Shown here one piece after another: positions 7,712 to 15,613 of a DNA stretch of 35,542 nt (its first letter is position 1; each line of letters starts with the position of its first letter). This stretch comes from an uncultured Clostridium sp. (GTDB lineage: Bacteria > Bacillota_A > Clostridia > TANB77 > CAG-508): positions 1 to 35,542 of the forward strand of contig CANCZH010000009.1 of NCBI GenBank assembly GCA_947382445.1. The letters are read 5' to 3'. Under the pieces are notes generated by a model that had not been told where the DNA came from, ran no database searches, and saw only the letters and a list, made by a program, of their open reading frames with translations. Both the position numbers and the translations under genes were made by a program.

Positions 7712-8290
7712 TTGAGTGATTTATTAAGAAATGAACTAAAAAAGATGAACGATATTGAATTATATATTTCTTTTCTAAATGGAAATGATGAGTCTTTTAA
7801 TGAGATTATACATAGGTATAGAAAAATGCTTATATCATTTATTATTAGATATGTAGGTAGTATAGAAGTGGCAGAAGATTTGGCACAAGATACTTTTGTA
7901 TATATATTAATGCACAGAGATGAGTATAATTCTAAGGTTACTAGTTTAAAATCTTATTTATTTCTTATTGCAAAATGTAGAGCAATAAATTATTTGAGAA
8001 AAAAGAAGAGTGTAACTTATGTGTCTGAAGATTACATAGCTAATATACAAGATAAGCTGGATTTAGATGAGGAACTACTTAGAAAAGATAATAAAAAAGA
8101 AGTGTATTCTGTATTAAATAAGTTAAAAAAAGAGTATAGGATGGTAATTTATTTAAGAGATATACAAGATTTTCAATATAAAGAAATTTCAGAGATCTTA
8201 AATATAACGCTTCCGCAAACTAAAATATTGATACATAGAGCAAGAAAGAAGATGGGTAGAATTTTGAGAGAGGAGGGAAAAATATGTTAA
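7712..8290 (+). CDS. ECF-type RNA polymerase sigma-70 factor
   Basis: A 192-aa sigma factor starting at TTG 7712, chosen because GGAGG lies 7 nt upstream; the earlier TTG at 7691 has no RBS. Region 2 runs from about SFNEIIHRYRK to NYLRKKK and includes VAEDLAQDTFVYI, the core-binding/-10 recognition helix. Region 4 (VLNKLKKEYRMVIYLRDIQD ... EISEILNITLPQTKILIHRARKKMG) is a typical -35-binding helix-turn-helix. There is no sigma region 1 or 3, as expected for ECF. The next gene overlaps by 7 nt and looks like its membrane anti-sigma factor. The candidate ECF promoter upstream suggests positive autoregulation. Confidence 0.9.
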   Translation: MSDLLRNELKKMNDIELYISFLNGNDESFNEIIHRYRKMLISFIIRYVGSIEVAEDLAQDTFVYILMHRDEYNSKVTSLKSYLFLIAKCRAINYLRKKKSVTYVSEDYIANIQDKLDLDEELLRKDNKKEVYSVLNKLKKEYRMVIYLRDIQDFQYKEISEILNITLPQTKILIHRARKKMGRILREEGKIC

Positions 8291-9324
8291 ATGATAATGA
8301 GTTTATTGAAAGAGTTTGGAGTAAATATGAAGTTTATTCTAAAAGACAGGATATGAAGAAAGATAAATTTTTTACTGGAAAATTATATAGAAATGTACAT
8401 AATATGCTAGTTTTAAAAACGTGTGCATTGTTTATGCTTGTAGTTATTGCTACTGCATTAATTGGCGGTGGAACATATGCTGTGATAAATGATATTGTTA
8501 AACCTAAAATAGAGTTTATTGAAGAAGACGCAGAAATAGAGGATTCAAACAGTTTGGGATATAATTATGATAGTTATGCAGAAGGCATGGAATATCTAGT
8601 AGAATCAGAAATTTATTATAAGAAAATTAGTAACTATGAAGAATATATTAAATATAAAAAATCTTATAATAATTTTATTGACATGCAGGAAAATGAATTT
8701 GAAGAATATTTTTTATTGATTTTTCTGACACGTGTTATTAGTAGTACTAATAAAAATGGTTTATATGTTGATTATGTAGATGTAACTGAAGATACTATTT
8801 ATGTAGATTTAGGAAAAAAAGAATATAAAGATAATCCTCTTGTGTTTGTGAAATTAGAAAAGGAAAATGATAGAGAAAATATTGAAGTTAAATTTTTAGA
8901 GAAAGAACCTATAATGACTAATTATGTTGCAAGAGATGAGTTACCAGAAGATTATAGTTTGGAACAAGCAAAAGCGGATAATTGTGTTGTTATAGAAAAT
9001 TGGAGATTTACAGCAAGACAAAATGGCTTAAAGGAATTTATTAATAGTACTGAAAACGGTACTAATGGTGATATAAGGATAATTGAAGATAGTTATTATG
9101 GAATTATAATAACAGATATAGAATTTAGAGATGGAGAATATATTGTTTGCATTGATAGATCACATATGGCTATGCCATATGAAAATCAAAGAATCCGAAT
9201 ATATTTTACATCAGAAAAATTTGAATTTGAAGATTTATCTGAAAGAAAATCAGAATTTACAGAGAGTTATTATTTAAAATCTAAAGAATCTTATTTAGGA
9301 ATAGCTTATTATATAAAAAATTAA
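8284..9324 (+). CDS. Probable membrane anti-sigma factor
   Basis: A 346-aa protein translationally coupled to the sigma gene (ATG overlaps its last codons by 7 nt). It has a cytosolic N-terminal part of about 40 aa, one membrane helix (about residues 42-66, ending GGGTYAVI), and an acidic extracytoplasmic domain of about 280 aa with no Cys-His zinc motif visible. Gene order and topology are those of ECF anti-sigma factors of the type found in Clostridia. I do not recognise the external domain. Assignment rests mainly on context. Confidence 0.65.
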   Translation: MLNDNEFIERVWSKYEVYSKRQDMKKDKFFTGKLYRNVHNMLVLKTCALFMLVVIATALIGGGTYAVINDIVKPKIEFIEEDAEIEDSNSLGYNYDSYAEGMEYLVESEIYYKKISNYEEYIKYKKSYNNFIDMQENEFEEYFLLIFLTRVISSTNKNGLYVDYVDVTEDTIYVDLGKKEYKDNPLVFVKLEKENDRENIEVKFLEKEPIMTNYVARDELPEDYSLEQAKADNCVVIENWRFTARQNGLKEFINSTENGTNGDIRIIEDSYYGIIITDIEFRDGEYIVCIDRSHMAMPYENQRIRIYFTSEKFEFEDLSERKSEFTESYYLKSKESYLGIAYYIKN

Positions 9325-9373
9325 CTAATTTTAACTTTTATTGCATTGAAAAATTAAATTTACTAAAATATGT

Positions 9374-9397
9374 ATACTCGATATTTATATTGAGTAT
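9374..9397. repeat. Inverted repeat upstream of the SH3 protein gene
   Basis: ATACTC (9374-9379) and GAGTAT (9392-9397) enclose ATAT/ATAT, giving a 10-bp imperfect stem with no T-run. It could be an operator or an mRNA hairpin closing the sigma/anti-sigma transcript. Confidence 0.45.
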
Positions 9398-9484
9398 GCA
9401 TAATCGTTAGACAAAATACGAAAATGGTTATGTATGAAAATGATAGAGAAGAATATATTTTAGTGACTTATGGAGGGTCAAAAT

Positions 9485-10252
9485 ATGATTAAGAAATCGA
9501 GTTTTTTAAAACGGTTTGTTGCTTTTTTAATTGCACTTACAATGATGTTTGGTTCTTTTTCTTATGTTTATGCTGCTGGTCAATATGATTTATATGGATT
9601 TGCTATTGCTTTAAATGAAGCTACGGTTTATCTTGGTGGACCAGGAAGCGGAAGTACTGGAAAGATTTTTAAAGGTGAAGGTGTTACTGTTTTAAATGAT
9701 GCACAGATATATGGAGATTCAAAAGGTAGTACATACTATAAAATCGAGTATAGTACTATTAATGGTCCAAAGTGTGGATATGTCGGAACAAGTAACATTA
9801 TATGCTTTCCAGCAACTACAGCAGTAACTATTTTACAAACAAGTAGTGTCTGGTATTGGCCAGATACAAATAAATTTCAAACAATAGGTACTGTTTATCA
9901 AGGAGAAAGAGTTGTTTTACTAGGAGTAGGTAATGGCTGGTGTTATATTGAATATAATACTAATAGCGGCAGGAAACGTGGGTATGTTTCTAAATCTTGC
10001 ATAGGTTCAGATAAAGGGATAACATCGTCATGGCCACAATATCGTGAAACTAAAAATCTTGATAAAGCATATGATGTTTATGCTGGTCCATCTAGACAAT
10101 ATGTACGAGTTGGTTCTGTAAGTAAGGGAGAATTAGTGGATTTTCTAGATTTTGCTCCTGGTAGTTATCATGGAAACACAAAAACTCAGTATATTGCTTA
10201 TAATGTGCCTGGTCAAAAGATGAAGGCAGGATATATAATAATAAGTGAATAA
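9485..10252 (+). CDS. Secreted protein with tandem bacterial SH3-like repeats
   Basis: A 255-aa exported protein. The ATG at 9485 is used because GGAGGG ends 7 nt before it; the in-frame ATG at 9470 overlaps that RBS. A signal peptide (MIKKSSFLKR, hydrophobic core, cleavage near YAAG) is followed by three SH3-like units of about 75 aa, each ending in a Y-[IK]-E-Y-[SN]-T / K-x-G-Y-[VI] pattern (residues roughly 30-95, 105-170, 180-250). No catalytic domain is seen, so it likely binds the cell wall. Codon 10 is CGG (9512-9514) followed by T. It is the only in-frame CGG in the window that is not at a frame break. The gene may be a target of the ECF system upstream. Confidence 0.8.
   Translation: MIKKSSFLKRFVAFLIALTMMFGSFSYVYAAGQYDLYGFAIALNEATVYLGGPGSGSTGKIFKGEGVTVLNDAQIYGDSKGSTYYKIEYSTINGPKCGYVGTSNIICFPATTAVTILQTSSVWYWPDTNKFQTIGTVYQGERVVLLGVGNGWCYIEYNTNSGRKRGYVSKSCIGSDKGITSSWPQYRETKNLDKAYDVYAGPSRQYVRVGSVSKGELVDFLDFAPGSYHGNTKTQYIAYNVPGQKMKAGYIIISE
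9512..9515 (+). other. In-frame CGG-T that is not a frame break (control site)
   Basis: Codon 10 of the secreted SH3 protein. Frame zero continues into a normal signal peptide; skipping the C would hit TAA after five codons. So CGG followed by T appears to be read in frame. Confidence 0.8.
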
Positions 10253-10323
10253 TAGACAGATTTGCTAGTTATCTTATTTTAATTGCAACTAATAATAAAA
10301 AATTTTTCTCTATCATTTTAAAT

Positions 10324-10352
10324 AGGTGCGCTACTTCAGGCACCTCTTTTTT
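10324..10352 (+). terminator. Terminator after the SH3 protein gene
   Basis: AGGTGC (10324-10329) pairs with GCACCT (10340-10345), then CTTTTTT. It overlaps the end of the convergent Spo0A-C gene. Confidence 0.75.
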
Positions 10353-10689
10353 ATGTTAAATTTTCTAATACAGCTTGAATAATTTCTTTTGTAGATGGTT
10401 TTTCAATTATTTTTCTATGCAAATAATTTTCTAATACCTGTTCTTCGCAATTATTATAACTTTGAAGAATAGCATTATATATATTTAGCTTTACTGCTGT
10501 ATTATTTGTATTATATTTTACAGATAACATAGAATAAATATATTTATCTAAGTTAGTAATTAAAAAATTGTTTTCATAAACTGAATAAATAGCATCAACC
10601 AAAAAATGTGTTCCAAAGTGTGATGGATTACATGAAATATTTATTAGTTCTTTCATTATTTGTTTTCTTATTAAATCTTTTTTCGACAT
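10351..10689 (-). CDS. Spo0A C-terminal-domain DNA-binding protein without receiver
   Basis: A 112-aa protein matching the Spo0A effector domain over nearly its whole length. The shared pattern is GTHFLVDAIYSVYEN, then ITNLDKYIYSMLSVKYNT and TAVKLNIYNAI, which mirrors Spo0A G-x-x-Y-L-R-E-A-I ... L-Y-P-x-I-A-x-K-x-N-T-T-x-x-R-V-E-R-x-I-R-H-A-I. The phosphorylated receiver domain is absent, so activity cannot depend on phosphorelay in the usual way. RBS TAGGAGG lies just upstream. Some residues of the Spo0A recognition helix (R-V-E-R-A-I-R) are replaced (V-K-L-N-I-Y-N), so it may bind a different site or act as a partner or antagonist. A TGTAAC-N16-TGTAAT promoter candidate lies upstream. Confidence 0.8.
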   Translation of the reverse strand: MSKKDLIRKQIMKELINISCNPSHFGTHFLVDAIYSVYENNFLITNLDKYIYSMLSVKYNTNNTAVKLNIYNAILQSYNNCEEQVLENYLHRKIIEKPSTKEIIQAVLENLT

Positions 10690-10710
10690 TTTTCTACCTC
10701 CTAATTATTT

Positions 10711-10738
10711 ATTACATATAACATGGAAAAAAGTTACA
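10711..10738 (-). promoter_or_regulatory. Putative ECF-type promoter of the Spo0A-C gene
   Basis: Minus-strand TGTAAC (10738-10733), 16-nt spacer, TGTAAT (10716-10711), 22 nt before the start codon. Same element and spacing as at 7624 and 12160. The short leader still leaves room for the RBS. Confidence 0.5.
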
Positions 10739-10780
10739 GTAATAAATTACATTTTTTGAAAAAATGTCAATAAAAGTGTT

Positions 10781-10812
10781 AAAAAATAAAAAGCAGTTCA
10801 ATGACTGCTTTT
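10781..10812 (-). terminator. Terminator of dacF
   Basis: AAAGCAGT (10790-10797) pairs with ACTGCTTTT (10804-10812). Read on the minus strand the stem is followed by TTTTTATTTTTT. Confidence 0.88.
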
Positions 10813-10818
10813 ATTGTA

Positions 10819-12024
10819 TTATCTAAATAGACAGAACCACCTATCTAAAATTCTTTTAGTCATATTAAAAAATGTGATTTTATCTATTGATTTGTCTGCG
10901 ACTAAGTTAGTTTTTCCTGTAATTTCTCCATCAATTTTAAAAACAACTTCTCCTAAAACTTGCCCTTCAGAAACAGGAGCTTCAATGTTTTCATTTATAA
11001 TAACTTCTTGTTGGATATTAAGTTCACCTTTTTGCTTCATAACTTTTCCTGTTGTATCACTGTATTTAAGTGAAACAGTATCTTCTGTTCCTTTTCCAAT
11101 ATTAACTTGTGTTACATTTTCTCCAGCACTACTGAATTTTTTATATTGGTAGTTACTGAATCCATAGTCTAATAATTTTTTAGCACAACTGAATCTGTCT
11201 TTTGTTGTTGGAGCTCTCATTACAACTGCAATTAAAGATAAGTCATTTCTAGTAGCACTTGCAGATAAATTAAATAATGCAAGAGATGTAGAACCAGTTT
11301 TTAAACCAGTTGCGCCCTCATAATTTTTGATTAGTTTATTTGTATTAACAAGCCCAGATTTCCCATCTCTTAGGCTATCCATCCAAATAGTAGTGTATCT
11401 AGTAATATCAGGATGCTTACTTAGAAGTTCTCTAGACATAATTGAAATATCATAACTAGAAGTTTCATGACCATCTACATCAATACCATGACAATTTTTA
11501 AAAGTAGTATCATTCATTCCTAGTTCTTTTGCTCTTTGATTCATTCTATCAACAAAAACTTCTTCACTACCACAGATATGTTCAGCCATGGCAACTGTGC
11601 AGTCATTTGCAGAAACTACGCAAATTGCTTTTAACATTTCGTCAACAGTAAGAGATTCTCTTGGGTCAAGCCATATTTGTGAGCCACCCATATTAGAAGC
11701 ATTTTCACTACAAGTTACTTTATCTTGATAAGATAATTTTCCAGAATCGATTTCTTCCATTATAAGCAGAATAGACATTACTTTAGTAACACTTGCAGGA
11801 CGTAGTTTTTCATGAGCATTATGTTCATATAAGACTTCACCAGTATCTTGTGAAATTAAAATTGCAGATTCACAATTAAGTTCCATGAAATTTTCTTGTG
11901 CTTCACCAGAAGCAGTTTCAACTATGGAGTTTTCGGACCATGTCGGAATCGTAATATACTCAGCTTTTGATACACTCATAAATAAAAAACATATACATAA
12001 ACTCAAAATAATCTTTTTTTTCAT
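10819..12024 (-). CDS. dacF: D-alanyl-D-alanine carboxypeptidase (DacF/PBP5 family)
   Basis: A 401-aa serine penicillin-binding protein that trims the terminal D-Ala of peptidoglycan stem peptides. An N-terminal signal peptide (about 1-21) is followed by the S11 peptidase domain with S-x-x-K (S78-VT-K81), S-x-N (S138-A-N140) and K-T-G (in GLKTGST). The C-terminal beta domain (about 300-385) and a terminal amphipathic segment (ILDRWFCLF) fit membrane association of PBP5-type enzymes. DacF acts on the spore cortex in Bacillus; whether this copy is sporulation-specific cannot be read from the sequence. Convergent with no gene; it ends in its own terminator. Confidence 0.93.
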   Translation of the reverse strand: MKKKIILSLCICFLFMSVSKAEYITIPTWSENSIVETASGEAQENFMELNCESAILISQDTGEVLYEHNAHEKLRPASVTKVMSILLIMEEIDSGKLSYQDKVTCSENASNMGGSQIWLDPRESLTVDEMLKAICVVSANDCTVAMAEHICGSEEVFVDRMNQRAKELGMNDTTFKNCHGIDVDGHETSSYDISIMSRELLSKHPDITRYTTIWMDSLRDGKSGLVNTNKLIKNYEGATGLKTGSTSLALFNLSASATRNDLSLIAVVMRAPTTKDRFSCAKKLLDYGFSNYQYKKFSSAGENVTQVNIGKGTEDTVSLKYSDTTGKVMKQKGELNIQQEVIINENIEAPVSEGQVLGEVVFKIDGEITGKTNLVADKSIDKITFFNMTKRILDRWFCLFR

Positions 12025-12159
12025 ACATTTCTCCTCAATATTTTTTTATATATGTATATGCCTTAGATTTATTTTAATTCTTCTAATCTTTGTAAAAAAA
12101 TTACATTTTCTTGATATTAGTAATCTTTTGATATAAACTATAAAAGTATTTGCTAAAAG

Positions 12160-12187
12160 TGTAACATTAGTTACATAAAGTTGTTTT
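12160..12187 (+). promoter_or_regulatory. Putative ECF-type promoter overlapping an inverted repeat, MBOAT operon
   Basis: TGTAAC (12160-12165), 16-nt spacer, TGTTTT (12182-12187), 53 nt before the MBOAT start. The -35 box is also the left arm of TGTAAC-ATTA-GTTACA (12160-12175), a perfect 6-bp inverted repeat that could be an operator. Confidence 0.5.
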
Positions 12188-12239
12188 ATAAATTAGATAT
12201 AGAAGTAAATATAGAAAAATTAGAAAGAAGAGAAGAAAT

Positions 12240-13688
12240 ATGGCATTTACATCATTTAATTATTTGATATTTTTTACAATATCTTGTTTTGTTTATTTTT
12301 TACTTAATAAAAAGTTAAAAATTTATTGGTTATTAATATGTAGTTATTATTTTTATATGAGCTGGAATGCTAAGTATGCTTTACTAATGTTATTTTCAAC
12401 AGGAATTACATATCTTAGTGGTATTTTAATAGGGAAGAGTAAAACTCAGAAAAAAAAGAAAATGTGGGTTGCTATTTCTGTAATAATTAACTTATCTATT
12501 TTGCTAGTGTTTAAGTATTATACTTTCCTTATAGATATTGTTAATAGCTTATTTAGTAAGATAAATTTAATTCAATTGCCAGAGTCACTTAATTTGCTAT
12601 TACCAGTTGGAATAAGTTTTTATACTTTTCAAGCACTTAGTTATACAATTGATGTGTATAGAAATGATGTGGAAATTGAGAAGAATTTTGCTAAATATGC
12701 GTTATTTGTTTCATTTTTCCCACAATTAGTTGCAGGACCAATTGAAAAATCAAAAGATTTATTGAAGCAGTTTGACGTCCAACATAAATTTGAATGGGAT
12801 AATGTAAAAAATGGACTTTTACTAATTGGAATAGGTGTATTTTATAAATTAGTAATTTCAGACCGTGCAGCAATTGGAGTAAATGCTGTTTATAATAATG
12901 TTAATGGATTTTTAGATGGTGGGGGATTTTATTTTATTATTGCAACTATATTGTTTGCTATTCAGATATATTTTGATTTTAATGCTTATTCGACTATTGC
13001 TAAAGGTAGTGCTAAGGTTTTGGGATATGATTTAATGACTAATTTTAATAAGCCTTATTTTGCTACTTCTATTAAAGATTTTTGGAGAAGATGGCATATA
13101 TCTTTAAGTTCATGGTTTAAAGAGTATTTATACTTTCCTCTTGGTGGAAGCAGAAAAGGTTTTTGGAGAACTCAATTAAATTTATTTATTGTATTTTTAG
13201 TCAGTGGTTTGTGGCATGGTGCTGCTTTAACTTTTGTTATATGGGGATGTATTCATGGAATATATCAGATAATAGGAAATTGTATTAGAAAAGTTGTTAA
13301 AGAAAATAAATTAAGCAAAACTATTTTATTTAAAACTATGCAAGTAGTAGTTACATTTATATTAGTTGATTTTGCTTGGATATTTTTTAGAGCCAATAGT
13401 GTAAGTGATGCATTCACTGTTATTTCGCATTTATTTGATTTTGGAAAAGAAATATCAATATGTTATTTAGGATTCCAGTCAAGAGGTGCTAAGATTTTAA
13501 TTGCTTCTGTTTTAATTACTTTTATATTAGAATTATTGTCATTAAAGTTTGATTTAAAAAAATGGTTAAAAAATAGAAATATTTTTATTAGATGGAGCTT
13601 TTATTATATTTTGATTTTTGCGATAGTTATTTTTGGAATATATGGTCCAGGATATTCTGCACAAGAATTTATATATTTTCAATTTTAA
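12240..13688 (+). CDS. MBOAT-family O-acyltransferase (AlgI-like)
   Basis: A 482-aa polytopic membrane protein of the MBOAT family (AlgI/DltB/PatA group), which moves acyl groups (usually acetyl) across the membrane to extracellular glycans. Diagnostic segments are WRRWHISLSSWFKEYLYFPL then GG, and SGLWHGAALTFVIWG with the catalytic His. About ten hydrophobic helices are spread over the sequence. The RBS is AGAAGAGA. The partner gene 21 nt downstream encodes an SGNH-like secreted protein, the usual second half of such an acylation system. The acceptor polymer cannot be told from the sequence. Confidence 0.92.
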   Translation: MAFTSFNYLIFFTISCFVYFLLNKKLKIYWLLICSYYFYMSWNAKYALLMLFSTGITYLSGILIGKSKTQKKKKMWVAISVIINLSILLVFKYYTFLIDIVNSLFSKINLIQLPESLNLLLPVGISFYTFQALSYTIDVYRNDVEIEKNFAKYALFVSFFPQLVAGPIEKSKDLLKQFDVQHKFEWDNVKNGLLLIGIGVFYKLVISDRAAIGVNAVYNNVNGFLDGGGFYFIIATILFAIQIYFDFNAYSTIAKGSAKVLGYDLMTNFNKPYFATSIKDFWRRWHISLSSWFKEYLYFPLGGSRKGFWRTQLNLFIVFLVSGLWHGAALTFVIWGCIHGIYQIIGNCIRKVVKENKLSKTILFKTMQVVVTFILVDFAWIFFRANSVSDAFTVISHLFDFGKEISICYLGFQSRGAKILIASVLITFILELLSLKFDLKKWLKNRNIFIRWSFYYILIFAIVIFGIYGPGYSAQEFIYFQF

Positions 13689-13709
13689 TTTGTAGTAGGA
13701 GATATAGAT

Positions 13710-14645
13710 ATGAAAAATGTTATTAAAGCAGTTGTTTTTATTTTAATATTTTGTGTGATACTAAAAGTTTGTAGTGATATATTTGTTTTAAAAGGTAATA
13801 CTTATGGAAGTGATGTTACTTCCTTTTATCAACTTGAGAAGAATTCACTTGATGTAATATTTTTTGGTTCATCACATAGTTATGCAAGTTTTTCACCAGA
13901 TATAATCGAAGAGAAAACTGGGATGAAGTCATATAATTTTGCAACTCAAAGACAACCAATTTATATTACTTATTATTATATGGTTGAGGCTTTAAAAACT
14001 CAGAAACCAAAGTATTTTGTTTTAGAAACTAGAATGTTTTCAGAGGATAAGGAATACTGGGAAGAAGGAGTTACTCGTGATGCTTTAGATAAAATGAAAA
14101 TGTCAAAAAATAAATTTAATGCAATAAATAGTAGTGTAGAAGATAGAAAAGAGAGAATTTCATATTATTTTAATATTATAAAATATCATTCTAGATATGA
14201 AGATATAACAAAAGCTGAGATTATATCAGCTCTTAAGAGAGAAAGTATTCAAAATAGAGGTTTTAAGGATTTGCCAGTAACTAGTGATATTATTATTAAT
14301 AATGATGGATTACTTGATATTACTGAAAAACAAAATCTATCTGATAAAAATTTATTGTACTTGAATAAGATGATAGAACTTGCTAAGAAAAATAATGTTA
14401 CTTTAGTTTTTACTAAAGCTCCTAATCAACTAAAAGAAGATGAAGTTAAGAAATATAATACAGTAAAAGAGATTGCTGAGGAGAATGGTTTAGATTTTAT
14501 AGATTATAATACTAAATTTGCTGATTTAGGATTAGTAAATGAAGAAGATTTTTTTGATGATGGTCATGTTTCTTATAGAGGTGCTGTTAAAGTTAGTAAT
14601 GATTTTTCAAATTATTTGATAAATAAGCAAAACATGGAGAAGTAA
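13710..14645 (+). CDS. SGNH/AlgJ-like O-acyltransferase partner protein
   Basis: A 311-aa protein with an N-terminal signal-anchor (about 5-25) and an extracellular SGNH-hydrolase-like domain. Block I is IFFGSSHSYASFSP with the candidate nucleophile Ser, the middle block is SYNFATQRQP, and the C-terminal block is DDGHVSYRG carrying the Asp-His pair. It follows the MBOAT gene at 21 nt with its own RBS (TAGGAGATA). Proteins of this kind (AlgJ/AlgX, DltD-like) accept the acyl group from the MBOAT partner and pass it to the polymer. The pair is therefore predicted to be a surface glycan O-acetylation module. Confidence 0.85.
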   Translation: MKNVIKAVVFILIFCVILKVCSDIFVLKGNTYGSDVTSFYQLEKNSLDVIFFGSSHSYASFSPDIIEEKTGMKSYNFATQRQPIYITYYYMVEALKTQKPKYFVLETRMFSEDKEYWEEGVTRDALDKMKMSKNKFNAINSSVEDRKERISYYFNIIKYHSRYEDITKAEIISALKRESIQNRGFKDLPVTSDIIINNDGLLDITEKQNLSDKNLLYLNKMIELAKKNNVTLVFTKAPNQLKEDEVKKYNTVKEIAEENGLDFIDYNTKFADLGLVNEEDFFDDGHVSYRGAVKVSNDFSNYLINKQNMEK

Positions 14646-14649
14646 GGAA

Positions 14650-14678
14650 TTGACAAATTAATAAAATGTGTTTATAAT
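14650..14678 (+). promoter_or_regulatory. Consensus sigma-A promoter
   Basis: TTGACA (14650-14655), 17-nt spacer, TATAAT (14673-14678): a perfect consensus promoter 32 nt before the 62-aa ORF. Confidence 0.92.
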
Positions 14679-14710
14679 ATATGGTGTAACTTTATTGAAA
14701 GGAGACTTAT

Positions 14711-14899
14711 ATGTTAGCTAAATCGTGGAAAAAAATTGGTTTTTTAATTTTAATAGTTGCTTGTTTATTTAATATTACTTCAAAGTTAGTTAAAAGAGTG
14801 TCTTTCAATGACAATGTTAAGAGTACAGTTTCAAACACTGTAGACTCTGTGGTTACTCAAGTTAAAGATACAGGAAAAAGCATAACTAAAAATAAGTAA
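14711..14899 (+). CDS. 62-aa single-helix membrane protein, unknown
   Basis: A short ORF behind a perfect sigma-A promoter and RBS AAAGGAG (7 nt spacing). Basic N-terminus (MLAKSWKK), one hydrophobic helix (about 10-24), then a polar tail rich in Val/Ser/Thr/Lys that could form an amphipathic helix (STVSNTVDSVVTQVKDT). No family recognised. The strong promoter suggests an abundant small membrane protein. Confidence 0.75.
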   Translation: MLAKSWKKIGFLILIVACLFNITSKLVKRVSFNDNVKSTVSNTVDSVVTQVKDTGKSITKNK

Positions 14900-14904
14900 A
14901 GGTA

Positions 14905-14933
14905 TTGAAAAAGTTTTTTAGTTGTGGTATTAT
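14905..14933 (+). promoter_or_regulatory. Sigma-A promoter of rpmE
   Basis: TTGAAA (14905-14910), 17-nt spacer, TATTAT (14928-14933), 43 nt before the L31 start. Confidence 0.8.
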
Positions 14934-14975
14934 ATTAAAGATTTGTTTAAGATAAGTAAGGAAGAGGTGAATTAC

Positions 14976-15176
14976 ATGAAAGAAGGAATACATCCAAATT
15001 ATGAAGCAGCTACTATTACATGTGCATGTGGAAACGTTATGGAAACAAGTTCAACAAAACAAGATATGAAAGTTGATATTTGTTCAAAATGCCATCCATA
15101 TTGGACAGGAAACTTAAAAAGAGAAACTACTGGTGGTAGAGCTGATAAATTTAAGAAAAAATACGGATTACAATAA
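14976..15176 (+). CDS. rpmE: 50S ribosomal protein L31 (zinc-binding type)
   Basis: A 66-aa L31. The start is the ATG at 14976 with RBS GAGGTG; the frame is open further upstream but that part overlaps the promoter. Sequence MKEGIHPNYEAATITCACG, then ICSKCHPYWTG and ADKFKKKYG is standard. The CxC and CxxC pairs bind zinc. A terminator follows immediately. Confidence 0.96.
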   Translation: MKEGIHPNYEAATITCACGNVMETSSTKQDMKVDICSKCHPYWTGNLKRETTGGRADKFKKKYGLQ

Positions 15177-15184
15177 TAAAGATG

Positions 15185-15215
15185 AACTATGTTTTAAACA
15201 TAGTTTATTTTTATT
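15185..15215 (+). terminator. Terminator after rpmE
   Basis: Perfect 10-bp stem AACTATGTTT (15185-15194) / AAACATAGTT (15196-15205) followed by TATTTTTATT. Confidence 0.85.
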
Positions 15216-15229
15216 CTAAGGAGAGAGTT

Positions 15230-15613
15230 ATGGAAGAGGAGATAAAATTAGCAATTAATGCACGCAAAAAGGCTCACTGTGATATTTATAAAGTAGGTGC
15301 TTTACTTAAAATGAAAAGTGGTAAGTATTATACTGGTTGTAATATAGATAATCAAGGGATTTTATCTATTTGTGCTGAAAGAGTTGCTTTTTGTAAGGCT
15401 ATTTCAGAAGGTGAGTTTGATTTTGATTATATAATTGTTGTTGGTGGTGAGCCTAATTCTGATAAATTAGAGAGATGTTTGCCTTGTGGTTATTGTAGAC
15501 AATTTATGTCAGAGTTTGTAGATGGAGATTTTAAGATTTTTACTTATTATAATGAAAATTTAGAGCAATTTACTATTTCTGATTTATTACCAGATGCATT
15601 TACTTTAAATTAA
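15230..15613 (+). CDS. cdd: Cytidine deaminase
   Basis: A 127-aa enzyme starting at ATG 15230 (RBS AAGGAGAG); an upstream ATG at 15182 lies inside the rpmE terminator. It has the zinc motifs CAERVA (Cys ligand, catalytic Glu) and PCGYCRQ (two Cys ligands) of tetrameric CDA, which deaminates cytidine/deoxycytidine for pyrimidine salvage. The usual APYS-x-F-x-VGA segment is changed to HCDIYKVGA, so substrate contacts may differ. It is one of two CDA-fold genes in the window; the other (31572-31967) is more like blasticidin S deaminase. Confidence 0.88.
   Translation: MEEEIKLAINARKKAHCDIYKVGALLKMKSGKYYTGCNIDNQGILSICAERVAFCKAISEGEFDFDYIIVVGGEPNSDKLERCLPCGYCRQFMSEFVDGDFKIFTYYNENLEQFTISDLLPDAFTLN

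Noticed and set aside
14685..14690. Another ECF-type TGTAAC box before the 62-aa ORF
   Set aside because: It lies downstream of a perfect sigma-A promoter and a -10 box 16 nt later would overlap the start codon.
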